The position numbers and the translations under genes are program-made. Under the pieces are notes generated by a model. It was not told the origin of the DNA. It saw only the letters and a list, made by a program, of their open reading frames with translations, and made no database searches. 64,000 nucleotides of DNA, from positions 3,036,501 to 3,100,500 of the forward strand of contig JASJOG010000015.1 in assembly GCA_030142905.1 (NCBI GenBank). Reading direction: 5' to 3'. The DNA comes from Heliopora coerulea (Eukaryota > Cnidaria > Anthozoa > Scleralcyonacea > Helioporidae). Below are positions 23,996-34,800 of this stretch, one piece after another; position 1 is the stretch's first letter; each line of letters opens with the position of its first letter.

Positions 23996-26900
23996 ATGTC
24001 GTCGAAACTCAAATGGCGAGAATCATTTCACAAAACTCGATCACATTCACAAGACGCTTCGGAAACCCACAGTCATACGAAAATAAATCTAGCAGGAAGC
24101 GACCTCTCGGTGTCAGACGACGAACTCGAGGAATACCTTGGAACTTTGAAAAAAAAGTCTGGTGTCAGTCGATTATGGACGGGAAATACCTTTGATAAAG
24201 TCATTGATAGAACCCCTGATGTGTCTATTTCATCTGTATCAGATGGAGAAGGTATCTTATACATGCCATTAATGAGTTCAAATGAAATACGTGAGGAACT
24301 TTGAGTTACTTCGTCGCTGTGTCATTTGCAATACGGTTTCTGTATCGACAGCCGGATAATTTAAAGTTCGGCTCGAGAAACTGATTTGAATTGGTCATTC
24401 TCGTCAGTATTAAAGTCTTGGAGCAGCTTTCATGGGACGGAATTTCGAATTAACACGTTACTCTTTCATGCCCAGCCAGACAGAATGCTTTTGCTCACCA
24501 TGGCAACTTAAATTTCTATGGCAGGCAATGCACGTACTTAGGAATCATCCCCAGCGAGGCATGAAGAGAAAATTTCACGATTAACCTTCACCCTGATCAC
24601 CTACTTTGTAATCATAGTTAGATCTATTTATTTTGACATCTAAATTGTTTTTTACATGTTTTGATATGTGATGGTAGCATTCCACCTGCCCCCAGAAAGG
24701 CCCTTGTGTCTGAATCTGTGAGTTTAACTCACTAAGAGACAGGGGTCATCCCTTTGACGGGTAAAATTGTCTGGCATTAGCCAGAGTAAAATGTCCTGGC
24801 ATTAGCCAGAGTAAAATGCCCTGGCATTAGCCAGAGTAAAAACCACCCTTGCATTAGCCAGAATAAAATACTCATGTGTGCCGTTGCCCTTTAAAGGGTT
24901 AAGCAAGCCCCTGATTAATGGGCTAAAAGTTCATCACTTGATATAGTGCCACTTGGTAAAGACTTGACATTATTCATTACCCCATAAAAAGGCCAGCAGA
25001 TTTTGAATTAGTTGCCTAAATTTTATTATCCACTTCTACATTGTGCCTATGTCTATTTTAATTAGCCCTAAGTGCCCAGGACAAGAGTATCTTCACTGAC
25101 AGTGATTTTCAGCCAAATGTTCAGGAGCTTTCCCAGTCCCAGGCCACAGACAATGATAAGAGTGCAGTTTCTGAGCCAAGTTCCATCAAGCCAATGCAAG
25201 CAGTCCACATGATCTCAGATCTTGAATTTTCTGAGGAGCATGAAGATAATTTAATGAATAACATGAAATTAACATTTGGTAAAGAAGAGTCTAATGAACT
25301 TCCTGTGGTAAGAGATGTTAAATCCGTGACCAATGACTTAAGTAAGCCTGAAGACCCGCACACACTGGATGAGGTGACAGAGGAAATAGAAGAGGATTTG
25401 CATTCCAAACATTCTGAGCCTGGTACATCTAGTGTCAGTCTTGCTTTATCAGATCACCCTTCACATAAGAAGCCTCAGAAACCACATCAACAAAGACATC
25501 ACAGCTCTGCCCAAAGTTTACTGCAAAGTTCTCATCACAACAAACATAGAAGCCGATCTGGGCATGGCTCAAGGCATTCTAGTAGCAGGAAGTCTTCACA
25601 CAAAGAAACATTTTCTGAGAAAACCAATCATTCCTATACAGCAGACTTTTCTGATTCTAGCAAACCAAACACTGAGGAATCTTTGTTTGATTCAACCTCT
25701 TATGCAAGTTCAGATTTGTCAGCTTCATCAGCCAGAAGAAAGTCTCAGGTTAAAAGATCAGGGAAAAGATCAGGGAAAAGCCAGGTACAGTAGCATACTT
25801 TTGAACTCTCTTTAAACAACACTTTGAATTTCACAATTTTATTATCAGTCTTCCTTGGCTTAATGATCTCCATCACCATTTTGATTATTACAAGACAAAT
25901 TCTATAACCTTGTCATGTTGATATTGTCCTTCTAATTTCAACTTGCTGATGTAGTGTCTGTCATAAAAATAATAGCCATGGTTAATTTCAGATCCTGGAT
26001 CAATGTGTAATGCTCTTCTTTTGAACAATCAAACTTGTTGGATAAGGAGCAGTAAAATTAGGTTGCAATATAAAATAAAAATACATGTAGTTACACAATT
26101 GTTATTATATAATCATGGCTTATTTCCTTTCCATAAGAAGCAAAGCACTTGGTTTTTAGGCCTGGTTTTCTCTGGCATTGTAGGCACAACCATAAGGACA
26201 TATGCAAGCACATTAAGCACTTCATGATCAATTGAACTCCTTGCACTTCTCCAGCCCAAAAGGATTATTAAATAACCAACCAAGAAGTACCCACTGCACT
26301 AGCATATGTCACTGTGCTTACGCTTATAATGTCTTTAGCAAAAACCAAGCCTTATTGTGCCCACTTTGGTTGAAATCATCTTATGTATACTTTTACAAGT
26401 TGTTTTTATTACATAGCTCTTTTTTTCTCACCATTAAATGTTCCATCATTGTAAAATTTGCCAATTTTTTGGTCATTATGAGTCACAATAACTCTCACTA
26501 TTTCCTTGGTACCATCAGTGCTGGGGGTGCTGGTGGCACAGTGGTAACACACGTTTCTCACCACTGTAACCAGAGTTCGATTCCAGATCTGTGTGGCTAT
26601 CTGATTAAAGTTACCTTGGTCACACATGAGAAGAGTGTTGTCCAGTTTGACTCTACCAAACATTGCAGGTTTTCTCCAGGTGTTCCAGTTTTGTCCTATA
26701 CTAACCCTGGACCTGAGTGGTGGCCCTTACTGGACCTGTTGGGAGAACAACTTATGTATTTGATAGGGTTATCCAGGATAAATAAAGACAATTTACCTTT
26801 ACCTTACTGTATAGTATGTTGACTATTATCAATGTTTATCCTCACATGTTTTATCCTACCATCCCAGAGTGAAGACAATCAATCACGTCATGATGTTGCC

Positions 26901-29900
26901 ACTCAGGTTAACACAGAAGATCTCTCAGCTACAAAGCAGAGACTTGGTATTGGCATGGCAACCCTTGGTCCATCATATGGCAATCAGTCTGTTGACCCAA
27001 GTCCCATTGCTCCTCATGTGGTGAGCGCTGATGCTGTTGAAGGTAACTGTTAACCCAAAGGTTTTCAATCTGTGAATTCCCCATTGTAACAGTGGCATAG
27101 GAAGGGGGGCATGGGGACTGTGGCCCCCAACATTTTATTTGGGGGGGCTGCAATATTGTTTGGCCCCCCCTTAAAAACAGGTATGGTAACAATATGCAAA
27201 GTGTTTTTTTAAATTTTTACCATCACACACACGTGCATTTCAAAATTAAAGTAGACAATATTTAAAAATCTAACATACAGTTCATAGCATTAACAATAGT
27301 TCATACTTTATCATACTCAAGAGTTGCACACAGATGCCATTAAAACTCTGATAAACATGTAGTCACGTTTAGCATCATTGAAATTAAAGGTCAAAAGAGC
27401 TACAACATTTTATAATTGTATTTAGTCTTGTAATGAATAAATCAGCAATCCTCTATAATATTCCATACCATAGGTGTAAAACTATAAGTATTGTCTCAGC
27501 ATTGTCAACAACAAAGTCAATGTAAATATTTACTGAAAAACGCCCATCTTAAATGTAAATTTTGCTCCCAGCCCTCCTAACTTCAACTATCTCCCTACAC
27601 CCATGCATTGTAAGTACTACCCAGCCAGTCAACCCACATTACTGTGACTCAGTGAGTCTTGACCATTACAGGTGCTGCTACTAGAGTGATTTTACGCCTT
27701 GTAATTGTCATCCTGAGTTATCCATTAAGCTCAAGAGAGCCTCGAGGATGAACTTGGGCCAATCATAAGCAGCTGTCTTACTGCTGGGGTTATCATATAG
27801 CCCAAGATGATGATCACAAGACAAAAAATAGCTCATGTATCATTGCCTTTAAAGCTAAAAAAACGTCAATGACATGTTGCCATTAATGCCATTAATACAA
27901 GAAAAATAATACTCAACATACCCAAGGCCCTTCTTACATATGGAAGTTGACATTGAGTTTTGGTAAGCAGTTTACTTATAAACATCCATTTGGATGGTTG
28001 GGTGACAGGTACGCCCACTGGGAGAAGGGTTGATCATGTCCATCCTGATTCGATCACTTGACGAGATTTTCTTACGCTCGTCAAATGTTGCTTTGAACAA
28101 TTATTAAATAATGGCTGAGTTATTGGTAAGGTAATATTGGTATAATGGATGGGTGGGTGGGGGTGGGAGGAATATTTTCGAGTTAACCTCGTTCGCTTGG
28201 TTTGTTTCCACCAAAGACTGTCATATGTATCCTCAACGGCCTTAAGACCAACCCGATTCACCGACTTCAGTAGCGCGGTTTGACATCCGGGGCATACCTA
28301 ATTTTACGAATTTTTTTTATCACTGGACATTTTTGCAAAAAGTTTAGCCAGGCAGACGAAGCACGCCTTTGAAAATTTCTGACCACACCCTTATGATAAC
28401 ATGTGTAACCACTGAATTTAAAATAGACTACACTTGATATTCAAAAATGCCAAAACCAAGATACAGTGCATACTGTTACTACATTCTACGACTATCTATG
28501 ACAGCACAGTTTCATAATCCTGCCTATCAAAACTGACAAAACAAATTTTATCACTGCACATTCTACTTTTATCACTGCACACTAAAATTAGGTATGATCC
28601 GGGGTCATTGTCCATGTTGTCGTTCGTGCCTTAAGGAGCAAGCGTAGTAAATACGTTTGGTTTGGCCTTGGTTGTAAATATTATAACGTCATTCACATAA
28701 GGGGCGAACTGACCAACCTCTAACAGTAACGAGCCCGTCTTGTTTCAGACGCAGCTGGAAGACGTGGACAAAATTTGTTTGACTTTTTATCAGTGATGAA
28801 ATCGTTATTGTTTCCGCCGAATGCAATCTGAATTTCGCCACACGCGGAAGTAACGCAATGCGGATAGAAATCATGTCTTGAAGAAAGCGAGACTTTTCAG
28901 AAACTGCCATTGTTCTGAGAGAAACCAACTTTATACCGCAAAGTTTAATTAACAGGCAGAAAGAACTTGGCCCCTTACACCAACTCTTGCAGAGTTGCAG
29001 GTACAGTGTAATAGTAACTGAGCTCTAGCAGGCACTGGCGGACCCAGACACGATTTGAGAGAGAAGCCACTACAGTGAAGAATTCAAGCAAATACCGCGT
29101 GAAACAATGAAATACTTGGATGTAAATTAAGATAAAACCGCCCACAACCCAGCCGATCCGTGTAGAGGCCAGTAAATAGCGCATATCTTGCTGGTATGAT
29201 TCGTAACCGGTCATTATTAGTGATTAAAACACGATTAAGTTGGTTTTCTTTGTTCCTTCCAATGCTTTACCCTCCAAAGAAACCGATCAAAACAAAAGAG
29301 CTTTAAAAAAGTTGGCCTAGACTGTATATACAACACCTGAAATACCTGGGATTGTATATACAATCCCTGAAAACAATCAATTCAAGGCGGAACACAAACT
29401 GAAAACATATTTTTTTACTTCTCAAAGCAAAAACAAATGATGTCGCTTAACATTTCTCGAAGGAAACCTCTATCAGTCGTGTTTTAAGACGGATAAATAC
29501 CTCGAGGCCTTCGGCCCTTCGGGATTTATCTGGCTTAAAGCTTCCGTTCCCGATATTTAACACATACAAGAAATATACTGTACTATGTTCGTCAACATCA
29601 GTCACCCAGCTTGGGAGTACTGTACATGCAAGAGCCCAATAAGCTGCTTACGTTGAAACTTCTGCCAACTCTGAAACTTTTGTTTTATTCCAGCTTTGAC
29701 TGCCTATAATCCAGCGGTCGTTGCCCTTACGGACATGTTGAGACAACAGCTCAGACTGGTGGAACAGTTTGTGGACAATAGCCGACGAATGTACGAATCA
29801 TATACGAGCAACATAAATACAACTTACAAATACACCACACTTGAAGACACCTTGGAGGTATAGCTTTCAATTACACGTCTGCCTTCTGTAAAAAAATATT

Positions 29901-30142
29901 CCCAATTTTCCTTATGAACTTTTGTCCCAAGACCAAAAACTAATTTCTTCCCATTTTCGTCCTTTTTCACTTCATTTCACTTCCAATGTTTTCCGTCCTT
30001 CTGTTCATGCGGATTTCTTTAAATTAATCGATCGATGAGATTTTCATGTCCACCTTGATCTGTTCTCATTTATTTACTTTCTTAGTACATCCAGCAAAGC
30101 GGACGACCACACCTCAGAAAAAATTCTGGTCAAAATCTTAGA
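23996..30142 (+). CDS. C19orf44: C19orf44-like protein with C-terminal DUF4614 domain, complete, 5 exons
   Basis: Exons are 23996-24251, 25066-25784, 26868-27042, 29694-29857 and 30086-30142, 1371 bases in phase, giving 456 residues. The ATG at 23996 is chosen because a longer upstream reading has only a TTG. The N-terminus has an acidic and serine motif (LSVSDDELEEYLGTLKK). Exon 2 encodes a low-complexity region rich in Ser, His and Lys. The last two exons encode the conserved block AYNPAVVALTDMLRQQLRLV, then VEQFVDNSRRMYESYTS and YTTLEDTLEYIQQSGRPH. This matches what I recall of the C-terminal DUF4614 region of vertebrate C19orf44, where a similar helix is followed by a LEEAKEYI motif. The molecular function of that family is not established. 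The human protein is longer (about 650 residues). A SINE lies in intron 2. Confidence 0.8.
24765..24900. repeat. Short tandem array of a CTGGCATTAGCCAGAGTAAAA unit
   Basis: Four tandem copies of a roughly 28-base unit centred on GGCATTAGCCAGAGTAAAA lie in intron 1 of the C19orf44-like gene. The array is followed by CCTTTAAAGGGTTAA. Single related copies occur near 37770-37835 and 6420-6495, and a partial one near 16755-16805, so this is a dispersed family whose core expands locally. The core GGCATTAGCC is itself close to a hairpin (CTGGC...GCCAG). Confidence 0.8.
26520..26815 (+). mobile_element. tRNA-derived SINE with A and B boxes
   Basis: The segment begins GGTGGCACAGTGGTAACAC, which resembles an RNA polymerase III A box (TRGCNNAGYGG). 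About 35 bases later comes GAGTTCGATTCC, which matches the B box. A tRNA-unrelated body follows, ending in GATAAATAAAGACAATTTACC. This is the layout of a tRNA-derived SINE. It lies in intron 2 of the C19orf44-like gene, on the same strand. The exact ends and target duplication were not determined. Confidence 0.7.
27095..27190. repeat. G- and C-rich end of a dispersed element
   Basis: The sequence GTGGCATAGGAAGGGGGGCAT with a following GGCCCCC hairpin resembles the ends of the element at 62384-62942 and the G-rich stretch at 45455-45530. The far end of this copy was not found, so it is probably truncated. It lies in the intron between exons 3 and 4 of the C19orf44-like gene. Confidence 0.35.
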
Positions 30143-30877
30143 AAGGAAACCGATAAAGAAGGATGAAAGATGGTAACATTCTTCGTATACTCAAGCGGTG
30201 AATTGATGCAAGAATGCCAGGGAAAAACGCCAGTTTCACTGATTGAAATTTTATTGTATTTACTATAGATAGAAATTCTATTTTTCCAAATAAAATAGTT
30301 TATATAACCTTTAACAAACCAGTCTTTCAGATACATTGTATCATGTACAGTACTCTTCAAAATATTTGAATATAAATTTTTCAAATTAATTATGCTAATA
30401 AAAATGTGACGTCTCTTCACGTGACCACATGTGTTTTAAATGTTTGATTACACCAGACTTGGCAGATGTACCATGTGAATTTATATTTTACATGTGATAT
30501 TTTGTCACGTATAATCAAAGTCGTGATATGTCGCCGCCATCTGGAATTTGCTTTGAAGCGTACGAGAAAACCGGTCAGGATTATGAACGTTATCACAACC
30601 TCGCACCCAGGGTCTTATCTCCGCTCCCCAGATAAGACCCTGGGCAAAAGGCTGCCGTTATCATCAAGTCCACCTCACCTTCGTGTCCAAATCCTGTCAC
30701 TTTTCTTGGCACGACCACGCGAAAGGTTTTGGACCATTTTTCGGTTTAGCTACCAGGCTAATTTCAGAATCATCCTCGGAGATACATAAACAGAAATGTT
30801 TCATGATAATCTAGACACAGATTATCACGAAAAATTTCTGTTCACCTACCAGGCTAATGTGATACAATTTTAAAAAA

Positions 30878-30951
30878 GACCGCACAGCCCAAAAATTATC
30901 ACTCTATAGTTTTACTAGGCCGAAGGTCGTGGGTTCGAATCCCAGCCACGG
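30878..30951 (+). other. tRNA-like sequence with perfect B box
   Basis: A 74-base stretch starts GACCG and ends CGGTC, so the outer acceptor pairs match. It contains GTGGGTTCGAATCCCAGCC, a canonical T arm and B box. The inner acceptor pairs fail and the D arm is not recognisable. It sits just upstream of a LINE 3' fragment. It is probably a decayed tRNA or a SINE head rather than a working tRNA gene. Confidence 0.4.
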
Positions 30952-31019
30952 TCAAGTAGAGTTTTTCTCTATTTTTACAAGTTGTTTTATTCCATAGAGT
31001 TTTTCTATACTTTCCCGGT

Positions 31020-31660
31020 ATGGGTTCGTTCACTTGGAGTAGGACTAATACCCTTATCTTTCACCCAATAGGACATGAAATTAGATCGAATGAGCTTCTG
31101 GAAAGTTTACAGTGGGACTCTCTTCATGTAAGGCGTGCTAAATTGAAGAGTGTCCTGCTGTATAAGGTTCTCAACCAAAACACGGCACAGTGCTTAACAG
31201 AAAGCCTTGTTAGACTTAGAGATCTGAATAGAGGGTATGACTTACGTAATCTTGAAACTGATCTAGCACTTCCAAAGCCGAAAACTAATTTTCTTAAGCG
31301 AAGCTTTAGATATAGTGGCTCAATGTTATGGATTAATCTTCCACTAGAGGCTAAAAAAGCGACTTCGCTTCGTCAATTCAAAAGCAGCATTGCTGACCTG
31401 TCTTTCAAATGAACCATGTTGACTTGAATATAGTGAATATACAATTTGTAATTATTTTTAATCTAATTTTTATCTAATTTCATGTAATGTAGTAGTATCT
31501 AATTTTATGTAATGTAATTAAAAGTATGTAGTAGTAGTAGTAGTGGTTAGTATAATTTTATTTGTATTTATAAGGTATCACGCCCCTCCTGTAAATCAGC
31601 TTAGTTCAAAAAAGTTGTGAGAGGCTAGCGTGTATAAATAAAAGAGATGTCTGTCTGTCT
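31020..31660 (+). mobile_element. 3' end of a non-LTR retrotransposon (LINE), 5' truncated
   Basis: An open frame at 31020-31412 encodes 130 residues. From about residue 21 it matches the C-terminal tail of LINE reverse transcriptase polyproteins common in invertebrates. Typical features are GHEIRSNELLESLQWDSL, VRRAKLKSVLLYKVLN, YDLRN, LALPKPKTNFLKRSF, then a W.NLP..AK.A.SL..FK close. The catalytic reverse transcriptase motifs are absent because the copy is 5' truncated. The stop is followed by AT-rich sequence, (TAG)n, and a (TGTC)n tail near 31645. It lies in the tail-to-tail spacer between two host genes. Confidence 0.8.
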
Positions 31661-31860
31661 GTACATAGTTTCGTACAATTACTCTTTAGTTTTGTTTATC
31701 CAGCGAGACAATGACCTCAGCAGCTGCTCGTCAATTAACAACTAGGGCTGTAAAGCAAGACCCGCCTGCTTAGAATTCTTTCGATATAAAATAAATATAT
31801 CTACCTTCTATTATATAATACAATTTCAAAAGACGTCTTTGAGAACGTACTAAAACTCTT

Positions 31861-34800
31861 TTAAACGTGGTCGTCAATTTCGTACCCAATCCTCCGTGAC
31901 TTTACTAGTTTTAACCGCGGTCCATGGAGTTTGAATTGGCTCCAGAGAACGATCTGTGCAAGCGCGCACGCGATTGGCACGTAAACTAACACGTAAAAAC
32001 AGCCCAACCTCACGTGACTTCCACTGCTGTCATGAAAATTTGAGTCTTTAAGAGCAAAGTCCGAATCCCCAGCCTTCGACGCGGGATCAGAGTAGAAGAG
32101 CGAGTATCCGGTCTGTTGGGCCAGCAGCCATGTGCCCACAAGTGGTGCCAGTGTTTGGCCTGGTTTAGAAAGCAGTGCGGATGTACCGAAAACTAGGGCG
32201 GAGATGCTTTGCTTCCGATGGTGAATGACGTAATCTTCGTCGACCAGATCACTGATGACCAAGTTGAGTAGTTTACAAGTGCCCTCAGTGAAAACACGAT
32301 TGCTGAAGAAAAGTTGGAAGAAATCAATGAATAATTGAGTCAGCGCGATTAGCAAAATGAAATAGTTCTAACTGCTTTACTAAGCTGTAATTGACCAGGG
32401 TAGAAGTCAAATAAAAACTTGCAATTCTGTTGTGATTTCATATAAAATTTCCTGACCAACTTCACTCTGCATGGTGACTCTTCCTTTTCTGATTGTTCGT
32501 AATACGTTTTCACTTCATATACTGTCAAACAATTTAACTTTTATTGGACACAAGCAAGACTTTTTTAGATCCCCCCTGAGCGGGGCAATACGGAAAATAT
32601 CCGACCGCTCATGAGCCAATCAAATTGCAGGATTTCCGCATTCAGACCGCTCGCTGTCAAAGACATATAATAAGTAAAGTAATATACCGTGACCGAGGTG
32701 TTTAAGCGACATATAAACCTGAGGGCGAAGCCCGAAGGTTGATATATCGCTTAGACACCGAGGTCAAGGTATATAGCTCACTTATATCATCGTTGGTGAA
32801 GTTTCGAAAGAAGTACTTAACTTGCCCGACAAACCTAAAGAAATGGCGAAATTTCGGTAGAAAGTTCATGGATATCTTTATGAGGTTTATAAGTTAGTTA
32901 TAAAGCTTTCGAGAACAAAAGAAACTGAGCCAACGATGATATAAAGGGATATACAAACTCAAGACTGGGAGACTATATGTACGATACAACACGGACATAC
33001 CGTAAATTGCTCGCGAAATTCTCGTTCCCTTTGTCATAAGTTTAAAAATCAACTTCCACGGCCACAATCTACAATATGGACCTTAGGATAACGTTTTTAA
33101 ATTACGCAAACCACCTCGGGGAAGCCATACGGCCATGGTTTGAGCCCATTTTACGGCAGACTCGACCTACCTCGGGTGGAGGCAATGCACTGAGACGAGA
33201 CTCAACGACAAACATACCTGGCTATAAAGATACACAGCATAGCTGGCCAATCGGGCCCCATGAACAGCATAACCAAGCTTAAGGTCAGTTTTACATAGAA
33301 CAGCCATTTGACGACCAAATACACCCCGAAGCGTCGACACAGCGACAAAAAGTACAGGTTATTCACGTGAGGAGCGACGAAAGATAAGCCAAGTAAGAAC
33401 GCCGCTGACTTGGAGGACAGCGTGTGGCCAAGCAATTTGTCCAAAAAGAGCGGGAAAAAATTGCTGTTAAAATGACAGTGGAAGACCTACAAAGAATACA
33501 GCAATATACAAATTACTCCCAGGGATTCACGATTTCGTCAAAAACATATTCTGTTATGTTTATTTAAAACAACTCAGCAAAACTCCAACGAGAACCTTTG
33601 CTCGAAACTGCAGTATTTCCCCTCATTTGTTTCGGCAGTTCCCAAGCCCGTTAGGCCTTATCTGCCCACAACATTGTTGAAGATATCACAAGGTGATAAT
33701 GAACAGGTTGTTGCTAGTTCCCAGCAAACGCAACTTCAAGAAACAGTGTGAGATTTTCGGTCACAATGATACAGGATGGCCATTACTGAGAATCCGGTCG
33801 TGAGTTTTCAGTCTTTGCGACGATTTTTCTCATCATCCCATTAATCAGTAAGAATGTTGTATAAACTTATATAAACTTGTAGTAGGAAGTATGAAACAGG
33901 GGCCAATACAGACAAACATGAATCCTGAAATCAATCAAGTCATTTGTGCGCAGTACTATTGCTCTTTCAGCGTATCTCCGATCGTTTAAATAAACTAAAA
34001 CCCGCACAGTGATCACCAAAAACTATTTCTGTGATATTCCAAAAATGTTATATGCTCCAATCAATCCCGGCAATCACGTAAAATATTGCAAAACTGAGCG
34101 GGGACTGGTAATCCGGCAACAAACCGATAATTGGCATATACCGATTAATGGGCCGATTATATTAATCGGCTTCAATAATCGGCTAATTTCATAATCGGGC
34201 TCATCCTCAATAAAGTAAAAATTTCAAAGGTTTTGATAATTGCTGTGACTGATCGCAAAGAATTGTAACGTTACGAGTGTGTTCACAATTCTTTGCGGTC
34301 AGTCACAGCAGTAACCAACTTATGAACGTTTTGCCTTATTTAACACTGTCTGCGCAGTAGTCTATTTTTATATCATTGACAGAAGTTTAAGATTTAATAC
34401 CTGGATCAAGTTCATTGCAGTAAACCACCAAAAGTTCTTATGTCTTACGAGTTGTCTCACGTACTTTTTAAACGCTAAGGTTGAAGAGTTATGGTTTACA
34501 ACCTCTTGTCTAGGAATATCAAAACCAGAGTTAGTCCTGGAGTGCGAAGAAGTGAATTGGTGAGGTAGTTTATTCGAGTAACAAATATGAGCGGAGGAAT
34601 GTGTGAATGCGAAGAAAAGTGGTTTAGAAATCAAAAAAGACTAAGTATAAACAAAAAGGGGGGAACAAAAGGAACCAAAATGAAAGAAAAGAAAGAGAAG
34701 GGAAGGAAAGGGAGGGAAAAGATTCGTAGGGTGGGAAAGGGGAAAAAAAGAAAAATATATAAAAAGTATAAATGACGACGAAGGAAAGGAAAGGAAAAGA

